5,493 bases of DNA from the NCBI GenBank assembly GCA_003251955.1, contig QKDV01000158.1, positions 1 to 5,493 on the forward strand, read 5' to 3'. Positions within the stretch are counted from its first letter, which is position 1, and every line of letters begins with the position of its first letter. Source of the DNA: Methanospirillum hungatei (GTDB lineage: Archaea > Halobacteriota > Methanomicrobia > Methanomicrobiales > Methanospirillaceae). The notes beneath the pieces were generated by a model. That model worked only from the letters and a program-made list of their open reading frames with translations. It searched no databases and was not told where the DNA came from. Of this stretch, positions 5,341 to 5,493 are shown one piece after another. A program made the translations under genes and the position numbers.

Positions 5341-5493
5341 ATGATCACCCCGGAAGAAGAACTTCAGGACCTCGCTGCAAATGATGTTATGAGCCTCATA
5401 ATCGACGTTCATACCATTATGATGCTCACAGCCCCGGACATGACCGGAATGCAGGAAGCAAAACTTCGCCTTCTTGGCATCCTGGAGATTCAT
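5341..5493 (+). CDS. N-terminal part of an unidentified protein (partial, runs off the window)
   Basis: ATG 5341 directly follows an in-frame TAG (5338-5340), so the start cannot lie further upstream. The 51 visible codons remain open to the window end. The product starts MITPEEELQDLAAND and continues as what looks like mostly helix, with many Met and Leu and acidic residues (MSLIIDVHTIMMLTAPDM, then KLRLLGILE). It is probably cytosolic; no signal peptide or motif is recognised. Codon third positions favour C and G, as in the primase operon, which supports real coding. The open minus-strand frame across the same bases is taken as its shadow. It lies downstream of a T-rich terminator-like segment and has its own A/T-rich box, so it is probably a separate transcription unit. 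Confidence 0.6.
   Translation, partial: MITPEEELQDLAANDVMSLIIDVHTIMMLTAPDMTGMQEAKLRLLGILEIH

Noticed and set aside
5308..5493. Minus-strand open frame at the window end
   Set aside because: The plus strand has a properly started frame with better third-position composition; the minus frame has Cys/His residues but no ordered zinc motif.
1..5493. CRISPR array, tRNA, rRNA, complete insertion sequence or integration site
   Set aside because: No regularly spaced repeats, cloverleaf, transposase or paired direct repeats of att type were seen on either strand.

Overview
The window looks archaeal, most likely from a methanogen of the Methanomicrobiales (Methanospirillum/Methanoregula type). This is inferred from the AEP-type primase fusion, an archaeal-style RelE toxin with an ATGA-overlapping antitoxin, TATA-like A/T boxes close upstream of several start codons, and mixed codon use of moderate GC. 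No rRNA, tRNA, CRISPR array or complete insertion sequence is visible. The layout suggests the accessory or cargo part of an integrated or plasmid-like replicon rather than a core chromosomal region.

Region by region. Bases 3-176 hold the 3' end of a basic protein, which overlaps the next gene by 11 bases. Bases 166-3213 encode a 1015-residue replication protein: an archaeo-eukaryotic-type primase domain, a Cys/His zinc-binding segment, an ATPase domain with Walker A and B motifs, a winged-helix-like segment, a long Ser/Gly/Asp-rich linker and two C-terminal CxxC zinc ribbons. A 99-residue protein of unknown function (3216-3515) is translationally coupled to it. These three genes read as one operon.

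Base composition then drops sharply to AT-rich from about 3520 to 4340. This island carries a three-helix membrane protein (3587-4087, +) and a 54-residue acidic protein (4088-4252, -). Their stop codons abut with no base between them. A perfectly palindromic TATA-like box (4282-4291) lies between the small minus-strand gene and a 47-residue hydrophobic protein (4351-4494, +), and could serve as a divergent promoter.

Bases 4601-5095 hold a RelE-type toxin-antitoxin pair. The toxin is intact, but the antitoxin is split by a one-base shift. Its missing C-terminal tail is still readable in the +1 frame and ends in an ATGA overlap with the toxin start. A terminator-like hairpin and T-tracts follow, then a 245-base gap with a possible minus-strand gene remnant and nested inverted repeats. 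A new gene begins at 5341 and runs off the end.

The primase fusion and its two neighbours probably serve replication of the element. The toxin-antitoxin pair and the AT-rich membrane-protein locus look like cargo for maintenance, conflict or defence. That functional link is inference; the sequence shows the genes and their arrangement, not a pathway.
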